A stretch of 64,000 nt of DNA from Micromonospora sp. NBC_00389 (GTDB taxonomy: Bacteria; Actinomycetota; Actinomycetes; Mycobacteriales; Micromonosporaceae): NCBI RefSeq assembly GCF_036059255.1, contig NZ_CP107947.1:3782001-3846000 (forward strand), read 5' to 3'. The notes under the pieces are model-generated. The model was given only the letters and a program-made list of their open reading frames with translations, had not been told where the DNA came from and did not search any database. This document shows, in pieces, positions 33,260-41,690 of the stretch. Position 1 is the stretch's first letter; each line of letters starts with the position of its first letter. Position numbers and translations under genes: made by a program.

Positions 33260-34896
33260 ACCAGCCGGTACAGCGGCAACGCCCACAGGCGCGTGTACCA
33301 GGGCAGCCGCTCGGGGCGGTGCGGGCGCAGCCGGCCGGGCGGACGGTCGCCCACCTGGCCGTCGTCGTACCACTGTTGCAGCGCGTCGGCGGCGGCCGTG
33401 ACGGTCGCGACGGCGTCTGCCGGGTCGAGCAGGTCGGCGTCGTCCGCGCCGGCCGGGTCGCGGTCCAGGTGCTCGCGCCAGAGCCGCAGCCGCAACTCCC
33501 GGGCGAAGGCCCGTGCCCCGTCGCCCTGCCCGGCGGGATCGGTGGGCTCCCGCGGGTCACGGGTGTCGTCGAGCACCGCACAGGACAACTCGCTGTCGTG
33601 CGTCCAGGAACGGCGGTTGAAGTTGTCGCTGCCCACACTGGCCCAGGCATCGTCGACCACGCAGACCTTCGCGTGCACGTAGACCGGGTCACCGGCGTGG
33701 TTCTCCACGTCGAACACGTGCACCCGCTCCGGCGCGGCCCGCTCGCACAGCGACAGCGCCTGCTCGCGGCCGACCATGTTCGGTGGCAGCGCGAGCCTGC
33801 CGTCCACGTCCGGGTGCCGGGGCACCACGGCGATCAGGTGCAGCTCCGGATTGTCGCGCAGGGCGTGTGCGAACAGGTCCGCCACCTCGGTCGACCAGAG
33901 GTACTGGTCCTCCAGGTAGATGAGGCGGCGCGCGCGGTGTACCGCCTTGGTGTAGCCCCGGGCAACGGTCCGCTCGCCCTCCGGTGCGAAGGAGTAGCGC
34001 GGCCGGACGGCGGGGTAGGTGCGCAGCACCTGGATCTGGTGCGGCCCGCAGGGCGGCGGCTCGGCCGGCTGCTCGGGCAGCGGGTCGGGGCGCAGGTCGG
34101 CGCCGCGTAGCCGGTCCCGCAGGTAGGCCATTGGGTTCTCCGAGTCCAGCGGCATCGGGTCGGTCCAGCGTTCCCGGAACACCGTGTCCAGTGCGTCGAC
34201 CACCGGGCCACGCACCGCGAGCTGCACGTCGTGCCAGGGCGGGTTGGGGCCGTACCGGGGAGACATCTGCACCGGCTGCGGGTCGCCGCGGTGCGCGGCG
34301 TCATCACGGCGGCTGTGGCACAGGTCGATCCCGCCAGCGAACGCGATGTCCCGCTCAGGGGCGCCCGGGTGCCGCAGCACCACCAGCTTCTGGTGGTGCG
34401 AGCCGCCGCGCCGGACCCGCTGGTCGAGCAGCACCTCGCCGCCGGCCGCGGAGATCGTCTCGCTGAGGTCGCGGTTCTCCGCCTCGCTGTAGGACAGCGC
34501 GTCGAGGTGTGAGCGCCAGATCAGCCCTTTCACCACCACCCCGCGCTGGGCGGCCTGGGCGAAGAGTTGGGCCACGGTCGGGCCGTCCGGGCGCAGCCGC
34601 TGGTCCGGGTCACCCCGCCAGTCGGTGAAGAACAGGTGGTCGCCCTCGGTGAGTGCTTCCACCTCGTCGACCAGCCGGTCGAAGTACGCCGCACCGTGAA
34701 TCAACGGCTCGGCGAGGTTTCCGGTGGTCCAGACGGGTAAATCAGAGACCGGGTTGGCGCGTTCCTGCGCGGTGAGGAACCAGTCCTGCAATGGCAACGT
34801 CCAGCCCTCCCCGAGGTCGACAACGTCCTCACGGTAGGACCCCGGCCGTGCAACCGCACGCCAGGTCGACGGACCAGTCGACCTGACCGCCGCCAT
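33208..34896 (-). CDS. Phospholipase D-family protein
   Basis: 562 residues with two PLD-type motifs. The second, YVHAKVCVVDDAWASVGSDN, is a complete HxKxxxxD motif followed by NFNRRSW. The first, GSHHQKLVVLRHPG, has His and Lys but Arg where Asp is normal, followed by DIAFAGGIDLCHSRRDD. The N-terminal half includes FTDWRGDPDQRL and GLIWRSHLDAL, and WHDVQLAVRGPVV. Such proteins hydrolyse or transfer phosphodiesters such as phospholipids, through a His-phosphate intermediate. There is no signal peptide, so the enzyme is probably cytoplasmic or membrane-associated. The missing Asp may be a subfamily feature with some other residue filling in. Confidence 0.9.
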   Translation of the reverse strand: MAAVRSTGPSTWRAVARPGSYREDVVDLGEGWTLPLQDWFLTAQERANPVSDLPVWTTGNLAEPLIHGAAYFDRLVDEVEALTEGDHLFFTDWRGDPDQRLRPDGPTVAQLFAQAAQRGVVVKGLIWRSHLDALSYSEAENRDLSETISAAGGEVLLDQRVRRGGSHHQKLVVLRHPGAPERDIAFAGGIDLCHSRRDDAAHRGDPQPVQMSPRYGPNPPWHDVQLAVRGPVVDALDTVFRERWTDPMPLDSENPMAYLRDRLRGADLRPDPLPEQPAEPPPCGPHQIQVLRTYPAVRPRYSFAPEGERTVARGYTKAVHRARRLIYLEDQYLWSTEVADLFAHALRDNPELHLIAVVPRHPDVDGRLALPPNMVGREQALSLCERAAPERVHVFDVENHAGDPVYVHAKVCVVDDAWASVGSDNFNRRSWTHDSELSCAVLDDTRDPREPTDPAGQGDGARAFARELRLRLWREHLDRDPAGADDADLLDPADAVATVTAAADALQQWYDDGQVGDRPPGRLRPHRPERLPWYTRLWALPLYRLVYDPDGRPLRARLAGTW

Positions 34897-34928
34897 GTTC
34901 GACGCGCGACAACCGAGGAGGCCACACC

Positions 34929-35057
34929 ATGCCCCGCGAGACGACGAACCCCGTGACCGAGTACCGCGAGCCGGCGGTGGAGAGCGAACGGGGGGCGCTG
35001 GTAGCGGTGTTGGTGATGGTGATTCTGGGTGTCGCTGGGATATTTGCGGTCTCCTGA
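34929..35057 (+). CDS. Small single-helix membrane protein, 42 aa
   Basis: The ATG at 34929 follows GAGGAGGCCACACC, a strong ribosome site. The product opens MPRETTNPVTEYREPAVESE and ends with one membrane helix (ALVAVLVMVILGVAGIFAV). It stands alone between the phospholipase D gene, which is divergent, and the convergent pirin gene. Function unknown. Confidence 0.65.
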   Translation: MPRETTNPVTEYREPAVESERGALVAVLVMVILGVAGIFAVS

Positions 35058-35118
35058 GGTGGCGCCGGGCCCCGGGTTGAAGCGGGGCGCCGGCGCCGAT
35101 CTCAGAGGTCGACCGTGG

Positions 35119-36105
35119 TCAGGGCCGAGCGCCCTGACCACCGGTGTGCGGCAGCCGCTCGGTGGGAATCACGCCGAGCCGGCCGGCCTGGAAGTCCTCG
35201 AACGCCTGGATCAGCTCGTCCCGGGTGTTCATCACGAACGGGCCGTACTGTGCCACCGGCTCCCGGATCGGCTGACCACCCATGATGTAGAGGTCCAGCG
35301 CCGGGGTGTTGCTGTCCTGCGTGGTGTCCGCGCTGAAGCGCAGCGCGTCGCCCGGACCGTGCACCGCGAGCTGGCCGGTACGCACCGGCCGTCGGTCGGT
35401 GCCGACGGTGCCGCGCCCGCCGAGGACGTACACCAGGGCGTTGAACTCCGGCTGCCAGGGCAGGTCGACCTGCGCCCCCGGCTGCACGGTCACGTGGGTG
35501 ATGGTGATCGGGGTGAAGGTGGAACCCGGGCCGCGGTGCCCGGCCACCTCACCGGCGATGACCCGGATCAGCGCGCCGCCGTCCGGCGTGGTGAGCAGCG
35601 CCGACTCCCGCCCCCGGATGTCCTGGTAGCGGGGCGGGTTCATCTTGGCGGAGCGGGGCAGGTTGACCCAGAGCTGGGTGCCGTGGAAGAGCCCACCGCT
35701 CATCACCAGGTGCTCCGGCGGGGCCTCGATGTGCAGCAGGCCGCTGCCGGCCGTCATCCACTGGGTGTCCCCGTCGGTGATGGTGCCGCCGCCACCCTGC
35801 GAGTCCTGGTGGTCGAAGACGCCGTCGATGATGTACGTGACGGTCTCGAAGCCGCGGTGCGGGTGCCACGGGGTGCCCTTGGGCTCGCCCGGCGCGTAGT
35901 CCACCTCACCCATCTGGTCGAGGTGGATGAACGGGTCCAGGTCGCTGGTCGGCACCCCGGCGAAGGCCCGGCGGACCGGGAAGCCCTCACCCTCGAAGCC
36001 GCTGGGCGCGGTGGTCACCTTGCGGACCGGGCGGATCTTGGTGGACTCGTCGAGCTGGGGCAGGCGCGGCAGGACGAGAACGTTGTCAACGGTGATCGCG
36101 GGCAT
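35119..36105 (-). CDS. Pirin family protein
   Basis: 328 residues of the bicupin pirin family. The N-terminal cupin has the metal-binding segment HLDQMGEVDYAPGEPKGTPWHPHRGFETVTYI, with His-x-His, His and Glu ligands, and LLHIEAPPEHL downstream. The second cupin carries LYIMGGQPIREPVAQYGPFVMNT, a typical C-terminus. Pirins bind iron; some have quercetinase activity and others act as redox-sensing regulators. It is the second gene of an operon with a MarR regulator, 9 bases after that gene's stop, so it is probably under its control. Confidence 0.93.
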   Translation of the reverse strand: MPAITVDNVLVLPRLPQLDESTKIRPVRKVTTAPSGFEGEGFPVRRAFAGVPTSDLDPFIHLDQMGEVDYAPGEPKGTPWHPHRGFETVTYIIDGVFDHQDSQGGGGTITDGDTQWMTAGSGLLHIEAPPEHLVMSGGLFHGTQLWVNLPRSAKMNPPRYQDIRGRESALLTTPDGGALIRVIAGEVAGHRGPGSTFTPITITHVTVQPGAQVDLPWQPEFNALVYVLGGRGTVGTDRRPVRTGQLAVHGPGDALRFSADTTQDSNTPALDLYIMGGQPIREPVAQYGPFVMNTRDELIQAFEDFQAGRLGVIPTERLPHTGGQGARP

Positions 36106-36114
36106 CGAAGGCTC

Positions 36115-36603
36115 CTAGTTCGTGGCGTGGGTGGTCGAGGTCGCCCGGGCCGCCCGTAGGCGGGCGCCGAGCCGGTCGAAGACCCGGGTGAGGCAGGCGA
36201 CCTCGGCGTCGTCGAGGTCGTCCATCAGGTGGGTACGCACCGACGCCAGATGGTGGGGTGCGGCTTCCCGCAGGGCGAGCAGCCCGGCGGCGGTGAGCAC
36301 CGCCTCGCTGCCCCGTCGGTCGTCCGGGCAGGACTCCTTGCTGACCAGGCCGCGGCGTTGCATCGAGGAGATCTGGTACGTCAGTCGGCTGGGCGAGAAG
36401 ACCAGTCGGCCAGCCAGCTCGCCCATCCGCAGCCGCTGCCCCGGCACCTCGGAGAGCAGGACCAGCACGTGGTAGTCGGCGAAGCTGAGGTCGCTGTCGG
36501 CGCGCAGGTCCTCTTCCAGCTGGGTGTAGAGGCGCTGGCTGGCCTCGATGTAGGCGCGCCAGGCGGCCGATCGGGCACTGTCCAGGTTCTCGGTCACGTC
36601 CAT
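36115..36603 (-). CDS. MarR family transcriptional regulator
   Basis: 162 residues. The winged helix-turn-helix lies at about 35-110 (LSFADYHVLVLLSEVPGQRL, MGELAGRLVFSPSRLTYQIS, RRGLVSKESCPDDRRGSEAVLT), including the typical DDRR wing. MarR dimers bind palindromes and are released by phenolic or oxidising ligands. An unusually AT-rich dyad at 36611-36636 just before the start is its likely site, so it should repress itself and the downstream pirin gene. Confidence 0.93.
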   Translation of the reverse strand: MDVTENLDSARSAAWRAYIEASQRLYTQLEEDLRADSDLSFADYHVLVLLSEVPGQRLRMGELAGRLVFSPSRLTYQISSMQRRGLVSKESCPDDRRGSEAVLTAAGLLALREAAPHHLASVRTHLMDDLDDAEVACLTRVFDRLGARLRAARATSTTHATN

Positions 36604-36610
36604 GACAGTA

Positions 36611-36636
36611 GCACTCTTTAAAAATTTAACTAGTGC
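36611..36636 (-). promoter_or_regulatory. MarR-type operator upstream of the marR-pirin operon
   Basis: GCACT and AGTGC flank the AT core TTTAAAAATTTAA; 10 of 13 positions agree between the two halves. It starts 8 bases before the MarR start codon, so a bound dimer would cover the promoter or the transcript start. Confidence 0.6.
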
Positions 36637-36755
36637 CTTGAATAGTCGTGTGGGTCACGTCCTGGCGGTCTATCGGAGCGGTTCGTGCAGGTTTGAAGGA
36701 AGCCGGCGGGAATCCCGCGGCGGAGCCGCGCCGCGATGTGCCAGACTCCGGCGTC

Positions 36756-37289
36756 GTGGAACACGTGCAGCTCACCGCCGCCGACCTGTTGCTGCGTCCC
36801 TGGCGGGAGACGGACGCCCCGGCGGTGCGCGACGCCCTACGCGACCCGGCCATCGCCCAGTGGAACCCGCAGGGTGGCGGACCGATCGACGACGAGAGCG
36901 CCCTGCTCTGGGTGCGCCGCCGGGCCGACTGGTCCGCCGGCGACCACGCCTCGATGGCGGTGACCGCCGGGGCCGATGGCGTGCTGCTGGGCTCGGTGTC
37001 GCTGCACCACATCCACCACGGCGACGCGTCCATCGGGTACTGGACGGTGCCGGCGGCGCGCGGGCGCGGGGTGGCGGTACGCGCCGTCGTCCGGCTCACC
37101 GACTGGGCATTCACCGAGGTCGGACTGCACCGGGTGGAGCTGTGCCACGCGGTGGCCAACGCGGCCTCCTGCCGGGTCGCCGACCGGGCCGGCTATCCCG
37201 CCGAGGGGACCCTGCGCGAGTCGTACCGGTACGGCGATGGCCGCCGCCACGACGAGCACCTGCACGCCCGGCTGGCCACCGACCGCTGA
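36756..37289 (+). CDS. GNAT family N-acetyltransferase (RimJ/RimL type)
   Basis: 177 residues from the GTG at 36756; the start is uncertain because no ribosome site stands out and GTG codons follow. RimJ/RimL-type GNAT pattern: LLLRPWRETDAPAVRDALRD, SIGYWTVPAARGRGVAVRAV with the acetyl-CoA loop, WAFTEVGLHRVELCHAVAN and SCRVADRAGYPAEGTLRES. It acetylates an N-terminal or side-chain amine of a protein or small molecule; the target is unknown. It is convergent with the FBP gene. Confidence 0.85.
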   Translation: MEHVQLTAADLLLRPWRETDAPAVRDALRDPAIAQWNPQGGGPIDDESALLWVRRRADWSAGDHASMAVTAGADGVLLGSVSLHHIHHGDASIGYWTVPAARGRGVAVRAVVRLTDWAFTEVGLHRVELCHAVANAASCRVADRAGYPAEGTLRESYRYGDGRRHDEHLHARLATDR

Positions 37290-37308
37290 GCGACTCGCGG
37301 GCCGGTCG

Positions 37309-37794
37309 TCACTCGACCACCTTGCGCAGGAAGGCGGCGAGGGTGGTCGTCGTTCGCTCGATCTTCTCGTCCAGGGTGATGGTCTCGTGCAGGCGTCGCC
37401 CGCCGGCCTTCTTCCCGCGCAGGTAGAGCGAGCAGGCCAGGTCGGAGCAGATGTAGACGCCCACGGAGTTGCCCTGGCGCCCGTCCCGCCCGGCCTTGCG
37501 GGCCGTCATCAGCGAGACGCCGTCGCCGGTGTGGGTGGTCAGGCACAGCGAGCACATACTGCGCCGGACACGGGTGGTCTGCGCGGCCACCCGTAACGCC
37601 ACCCCGACCAGCCCGCTGTCGGACTCGGCGACCAGGTAGGCCCGCTGGGCCGCGGCGGGATCCCGCCACCCGAGGAAGTCAAGATCGTGCCAGGGGCGCA
37701 GGGCGAGATCGTTCGGTACGGCCAGCCGCTTCGTCTCGCCCTGGGTGCAGTTGACGAAAGACGAGCGGATGGCGGGCTCGGTTATCGCTAGCAT
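37309..37794 (-). CDS. FBP-domain (fibronectin-binding-like, treble-clef) protein
   Basis: 161 residues. After TEPAIRSSFVNCTQGETKRL comes the FBP zinc-finger-like part with SMCSLCLTTH, VYICSDLACSLYLRGKK, four Cys that could bind zinc, and a C-terminal helix. This family occurs in bacteria beside translation-factor homologs, and related sequence is found in EF-G-binding protein FusB, which rescues the ribosome from fusidic acid; a ribosome-related role is possible but inferred. The start at 37794 follows TAGGCT by seven bases, and that box lies in the TetR-type palindrome, so the divergent TetR protein probably represses this gene. Confidence 0.8.
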   Translation of the reverse strand: MLAITEPAIRSSFVNCTQGETKRLAVPNDLALRPWHDLDFLGWRDPAAAQRAYLVAESDSGLVGVALRVAAQTTRVRRSMCSLCLTTHTGDGVSLMTARKAGRDGRQGNSVGVYICSDLACSLYLRGKKAGGRRLHETITLDEKIERTTTTLAAFLRKVVE

Positions 37795-37802
37795 AGGTAG
37801 TA

Positions 37803-37819
37803 GCCTAGCCATCCTAGGC
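37803..37819. promoter_or_regulatory. TetR-type palindrome GCCTAG-N5-CTAGGC covering the FBP gene promoter
   Basis: A perfect inverted repeat between the divergent FBP and TetR genes. On the minus strand it overlaps TAGGCT at 37807-37802, the likely -10 box, seven bases before the FBP start. It lies 36 bases before the TetR start. Confidence 0.65.
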
Positions 37820-37854
37820 AAACGATTAAGTCGACTAGGTTTGGGGTGTGCTGC

Positions 37855-38451
37855 ATGGCACGTGCGGGGGTGACCGCCGAACGCCTGACCCTGGCCGCGG
37901 CGGAGTTGGCCGACGAGGCGGGCATGGAGAACGTGACCGTCGCGGCGCTCGCCCGCCACTTCGGCGTCAAGGACGCGAGCCTGTACTTCCACATCAGGAA
38001 CGGACAGGACCTGAGGGTCAGGGTGGCGCTGCTGGCGCTCGCGGAGCTTGCCGACCGGGTCGGCGCCGCGCTGGCCGGTCGCGCGGGCAAGGACGCGCTG
38101 GTGGCCTTCGCCAACGCCTACCGGGGCTACGCGAAGCAGCATCCGGGTCGGTACGCCGCGATGCAGATCGACCTCGACCCGGAGACGGCGGCCGCGAGCG
38201 CCGGCGTCCGGCACGCAGAGATGACGCGGGCGATCCTGCGCGGCTACCGGCTGCCCGAGCCCGACCAGACCGACGCGGTACGGATGATGCACAGCACGTT
38301 CCACGGCTTCGTGAGCCTGGAGAGGACCGGCGGTTTCCGCCACACGGCGCGTACGACGGACGACTCGTGGTCCCGCACCCTGGACGCCCTCGACGCCGTC
38401 CTCAGCAACTGGCCGCCCGCCCAGAGCGCCGATCCAGAGACCGCTCGGTGA
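37855..38451 (+). CDS. TetR family transcriptional regulator
   Basis: 198 residues from ATG 37855 (a GTG three codons earlier is possible). The N-terminal helix-turn-helix is at about 8-52: TAERLTLAAAELADEAGMEN, VTVAALARHFGVKDASLYFH, with the C-terminal ligand domain resembling the TetR_C33/WHG type (LVAFANAYRGYAKQHPGRYAA, then HGFVSLERTGGF). It most likely represses the divergent FBP gene and itself through the palindrome at 37803-37819. The ligand is unknown. Confidence 0.92.
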   Translation: MARAGVTAERLTLAAAELADEAGMENVTVAALARHFGVKDASLYFHIRNGQDLRVRVALLALAELADRVGAALAGRAGKDALVAFANAYRGYAKQHPGRYAAMQIDLDPETAAASAGVRHAEMTRAILRGYRLPEPDQTDAVRMMHSTFHGFVSLERTGGFRHTARTTDDSWSRTLDALDAVLSNWPPAQSADPETAR

Positions 38452-38478
38452 CAGACGGCAACCGCCTAGGCTCGACGT

Positions 38479-39066
38479 GTGGATGATCTGGAGCTGGCCG
38501 ACTGGCGGGAGCGGGTAGCCCGGCTGTACCTGTCCGACGTCGATCTGACCGGCTTCCGCGCCGGCCGCGACAACCTCTTCGCCACCCACCCGCAGAGCCC
38601 GATCCCGCCCGCGGAGCGGCCCGGCTTCACCGGGGTGCGCTACTTCCCGGCCAACCCCGAAGCCGTGGTGGAGGCGCCGCTGCGGCCGGCCAGCGGTGAG
38701 CTGCGGGTGGACACCGGCGGCCCGGACGGGGTCGTCGCGTACCGGCGGGTGGCGGTGGCCGAGACGCCCTGGGGGCCGCTGACCCTGTGGTGGATCGAGG
38801 CGTACGGGGGAGGGCTGTTCGTGCCGCTGCGCGACGGCACCTGCGGGCAGGAGACCTACGGCGGTGGCAGGTACCTCACCGACACGGTGAAGGGCACCTT
38901 CGGCCGGGGCGTCGAGCTGCTGCCCGGCGACCGGGTGCGGCTCGACGCCAACTACCTCTACAACCCGAGCTGCGCGTACGACGAGCGCTGGGCCTGCCCG
39001 CTCGCCCCGCCTGAGAACCGGGTCGACGTGCCCCTGCGGGCCGGCGAGCTGGCGTACCACGGCTGA
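38479..39066 (+). CDS. DUF1684 domain protein
   Basis: 195 residues from the GTG at 38479, six bases after TAGGCT (leaderless pattern). The DUF1684 pattern is clear: FRAGRDNLFATHPQSPI, GFTGVRYFPANPEA, GLFVPLRDGTCGQETYGGG, YLYNPSCAYDERWACPLAP, and ENRVDVPLRAGEL. The conserved Asn, Tyr and Cys residues suggest an enzyme or binding site, but the function is unknown. It follows the TetR gene by 27 bases but has its own promoter. Confidence 0.88.
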   Translation: MDDLELADWRERVARLYLSDVDLTGFRAGRDNLFATHPQSPIPPAERPGFTGVRYFPANPEAVVEAPLRPASGELRVDTGGPDGVVAYRRVAVAETPWGPLTLWWIEAYGGGLFVPLRDGTCGQETYGGGRYLTDTVKGTFGRGVELLPGDRVRLDANYLYNPSCAYDERWACPLAPPENRVDVPLRAGELAYHG

Positions 39067-39097
39067 CGGCCGTCCCGGCGTGCCGCCGGGACGGCCG
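39067..39097. terminator. Bidirectional terminator hairpin
   Basis: CGGCCGTCCCGGC and its perfect complement form a 13-bp stem with a GTGCC loop, between convergent genes. Confidence 0.75.
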
Positions 39098-39110
39098 GTC
39101 GACCGGTGGC

Positions 39111-39695
39111 TCAGCCGGCGTTCGTGGCCGAGCTTGGCATGTTCAGCCGGCCCAGCAACTGCCGTGCCTGGTCGGCGAGCTGCGCGTCGACGGTCACCGC
39201 GTACTGGCCGGCGCGTAGCGAGCTGGCCGAGGTGAAGTCCCGCTGCCCGCCGGTCATCGCGTGCGCGACCGCGCCGAACACGGCACCCCAGATCGCGCCG
39301 ATGACCAGCCCGACGAGAATCACCGCCAGCCAGTTTCCGACGGTGAAGATGCCGAACAACAGGCCGATGAAGAGCCCGAACCAGGCGCCGGTGCCGGCCC
39401 CGAGCAGGGCGGCGCGTCCGGTGGTCATCCGGCCGAGCACCGTCTCCACCAGCGTGAGGTTGGTGCCGACGATGGCAGTGTTCTCTACTGGGAAGCGGTT
39501 GTCGGCGAGATAGTCGACCACGCGCTGGGCGGACGGATAGTCCGGGTATGAGCCGATAGTCACCGTGGGCGGGCCGGTCTCCGGCCCGTGCCCGTCACGG
39601 GCCGGCGCCGACAGACGGCCTGCCGGACCGGACGGAAGCAGGTCGCCCTGGTTGGCGGACCGCCAGGCGGCGGCCGGCCCTGAAGCTGACGTCAT
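39111..39695 (-). CDS. General stress protein-like membrane protein (DUF1269-like)
   Basis: 194 residues from ATG 39695, which follows GAGGGAGG by six bases. After a Pro-rich start comes a general-stress-protein-type domain (TIGSYPDYPSAQRVVDYL, FPVENTAIVGTNLTLVETVL), then two glycine-rich membrane helices (GAWFGLFIGLLFGIF and WLAVILVGLVIGAIWG) and a C-terminal ferredoxin-like strand (AGQYAVTVDAQLAD). Such proteins are common in actinobacteria and often under SigB-type control; their molecular role is unknown. Confidence 0.78.
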   Translation of the reverse strand: MTSASGPAAAWRSANQGDLLPSGPAGRLSAPARDGHGPETGPPTVTIGSYPDYPSAQRVVDYLADNRFPVENTAIVGTNLTLVETVLGRMTTGRAALLGAGTGAWFGLFIGLLFGIFTVGNWLAVILVGLVIGAIWGAVFGAVAHAMTGGQRDFTSASSLRAGQYAVTVDAQLADQARQLLGRLNMPSSATNAG

Positions 39696-39806
39696 GAGCA
39701 TCCTCCCTCGTCAACCCTCCGGGTTCCCGCCTGCGCAGCCCGATAACGCCAGCTACGCCGTCGCACCTGGCAGGAATGCGCCCGGACGCCCCGGGTAGGT
39801 AGCCAG

Positions 39807-41635
39807 GTGCAGAGCGGACAGATCAGCGACCATGGCTTCCTCGCCGACGGCCGCAGCGCGGCGCTGGTGGACCGCTCCGGATCGGTGAACTGGTGGTGCC
39901 CGGGCCGGTTCGACGCGCCGTCGGTGTTCGGGCGGCTGCTCGACGACGGCGCCGGGCACTGGTCGATCCGACCGGAGGGCGACTACACCGTCGACCGCTG
40001 CTACCTCGACGACACCCTGGTGCTGCGGACCGTCTTCCGTACCGGGCAGGGGGAGGTGGCGCTGACCGACGCGCTCGCCTTCGAGCCCGGCGCCCGGGGT
40101 CACGACATCGGGCTGCGCTCGCCGCAGGTGCTGGTCCGCAGCGTGCAGAGCCTCTCCGGCGAGGTCCCGATGCGGATGCACTACCGGCCCCGCTTCGAGT
40201 ACGGGCGGACCACCGCGTTCCTCATCGAGCGGGACGGCACGCTGGAGGCCACGGCCGGGGCCGCCCGGCTCACCCTGCGCGGCACCATGCGGCTCGACTG
40301 TGGCGAGGGCGAGGCCACCACGACGTTCACCGCCCGCGCCGGCTCGGTGCACAACTTCACCCTCGGGTACGCCCCGACCTACGACGCCCCGCCGCCGGAG
40401 GTGCCGGACGCCGATCGGACGATCGCCGACACCGTCGCCGGGTGGCGGTCCTGGACCCGAGAGCACCCCTACCAGGGGTGTTACTCCGAGCAGGTGCGGC
40501 GCAGCGCGCTGGTGGTGCAGGGCATGACGTACCGGCCGAGCGGGGCGGTGGTGGCCGCGGCGACCACCTCGCTGCCGGAGAAGCTGGGCGGAACCCGGAA
40601 CTACGACTACCGCTACGTCTGGGTGCGCGACTTCAGCCTCACCCTGCGGGCGCTGTGGCGGTCAGCCTGCTTCGACGAGGTGCAGCGGCAGTTCTCCTGG
40701 GTGAGTCGGGCGATGGGCCGGATCGGCGAGGAGCCGGTGCCGATCATGTACGGGGTGCAGGGGGAGCGGGACCTCACCGAGCACCGCCTGGACCAGCTCG
40801 CCGGTTACCGCCACAGCCCGCCGGTGCTGATCGGCAACGACGCGTGGCGGCAGCGGCAGACCGACATCTTCGGCGAGGCGCTGGACGCCGCCTGGCTGAT
40901 GCGCGACAAGTTGGAACCGATGGAACCGGAGGTGCAGCACGTGCTGCGGGTGCTCGCCGACCAGGCCGTGCTGGACTGGCGACGGCCGGACGCGGGCATG
41001 TGGGAGGAGCGCGGGATCGAACACCACCACGTCTCCTCGAAGGTGCAGTGCTGGGTCGCGCTGGACCGGGCGGTCCGCTTCGGCGAACGGCTCGGCGGGC
41101 GCAGGACGTGGCACGCTGGGCGGCCGCCCGCGACGAGGTGCGCGCGACGGTGCTGGAGCGGGGGTGGAACGACCGGCTCGGGGCGTACACCGGAAGTTTC
41201 GATTCCGACGACCTGGACGCCTCGGTGCTGGTGATGCCGCTGGTGGGGTTCCTGCCGGCCGACGACTCGCGGATGCGTTCGACGGTCCGCGCGGTGGAGC
41301 GGCGGCTGTCCCACGACGGCCTGCTGCGGCGCTGGGACGGCGACCCGGCGGGCTTCGTCATCTGCTCGTTCTGGCTGGTGGGTTGTCTGGCGCTGGGCGG
41401 CGAGCGGGACCGGGCGCACGAGTTGTTCGGCACGTTGGCCGGTCGGGTCAACGACCTCGGCCTGTTCGCCGAGCAGATCGACCCGCTGACCGGGGAGCAG
41501 TTGGGCAACTTCCCCCAGGCGTTCTCGCACATCGGCCTGATCAACGCCGCGGGTCAGCTCACCGACGTCGAGCGGGACCCGGCGCTGCGCCATCGCGGCA
41601 TGGCTCCGCCGCACTTCACCCCGACGAAGCACTGA
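39807..41635 (+). pseudogene. Glycoside hydrolase family 15 (glucoamylase/trehalase type), frameshifted
   Basis: The first about 430 codons, from GTG 39807, encode the N-terminal beta-sandwich (SDHGFLADGRSAALVDRSG, WWCPGRFDAPSVFGRLLD) and the first half of the (alpha/alpha)6 barrel: NYDYRYVWVRDFSLTLRAL, MYGVQGERDLTEHRLD, GMWEERG with a likely catalytic Glu. The frame then breaks near 41097-41100; the rest (VARWAAARDEVRATVLERGW, DDLDASVLVMPLVGFLPADD, RWDGDPAGFVICSFWLVGC, GNFPQAFSHIGLINAA) runs in a second frame to 41635. Restoring one G in the GGG run at 41097-41099 would join them as LGGAQDVARW. GH15 enzymes release glucose from alpha-glucans or trehalose. It is either a recent frameshift or an assembly error. 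Confidence 0.85.
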
Positions 41636-41690
41636 GACCGGAGATCAAGGCCCTCGGGTGGACGGCCGAGGCTCGGGGGAGAATGCTCGG

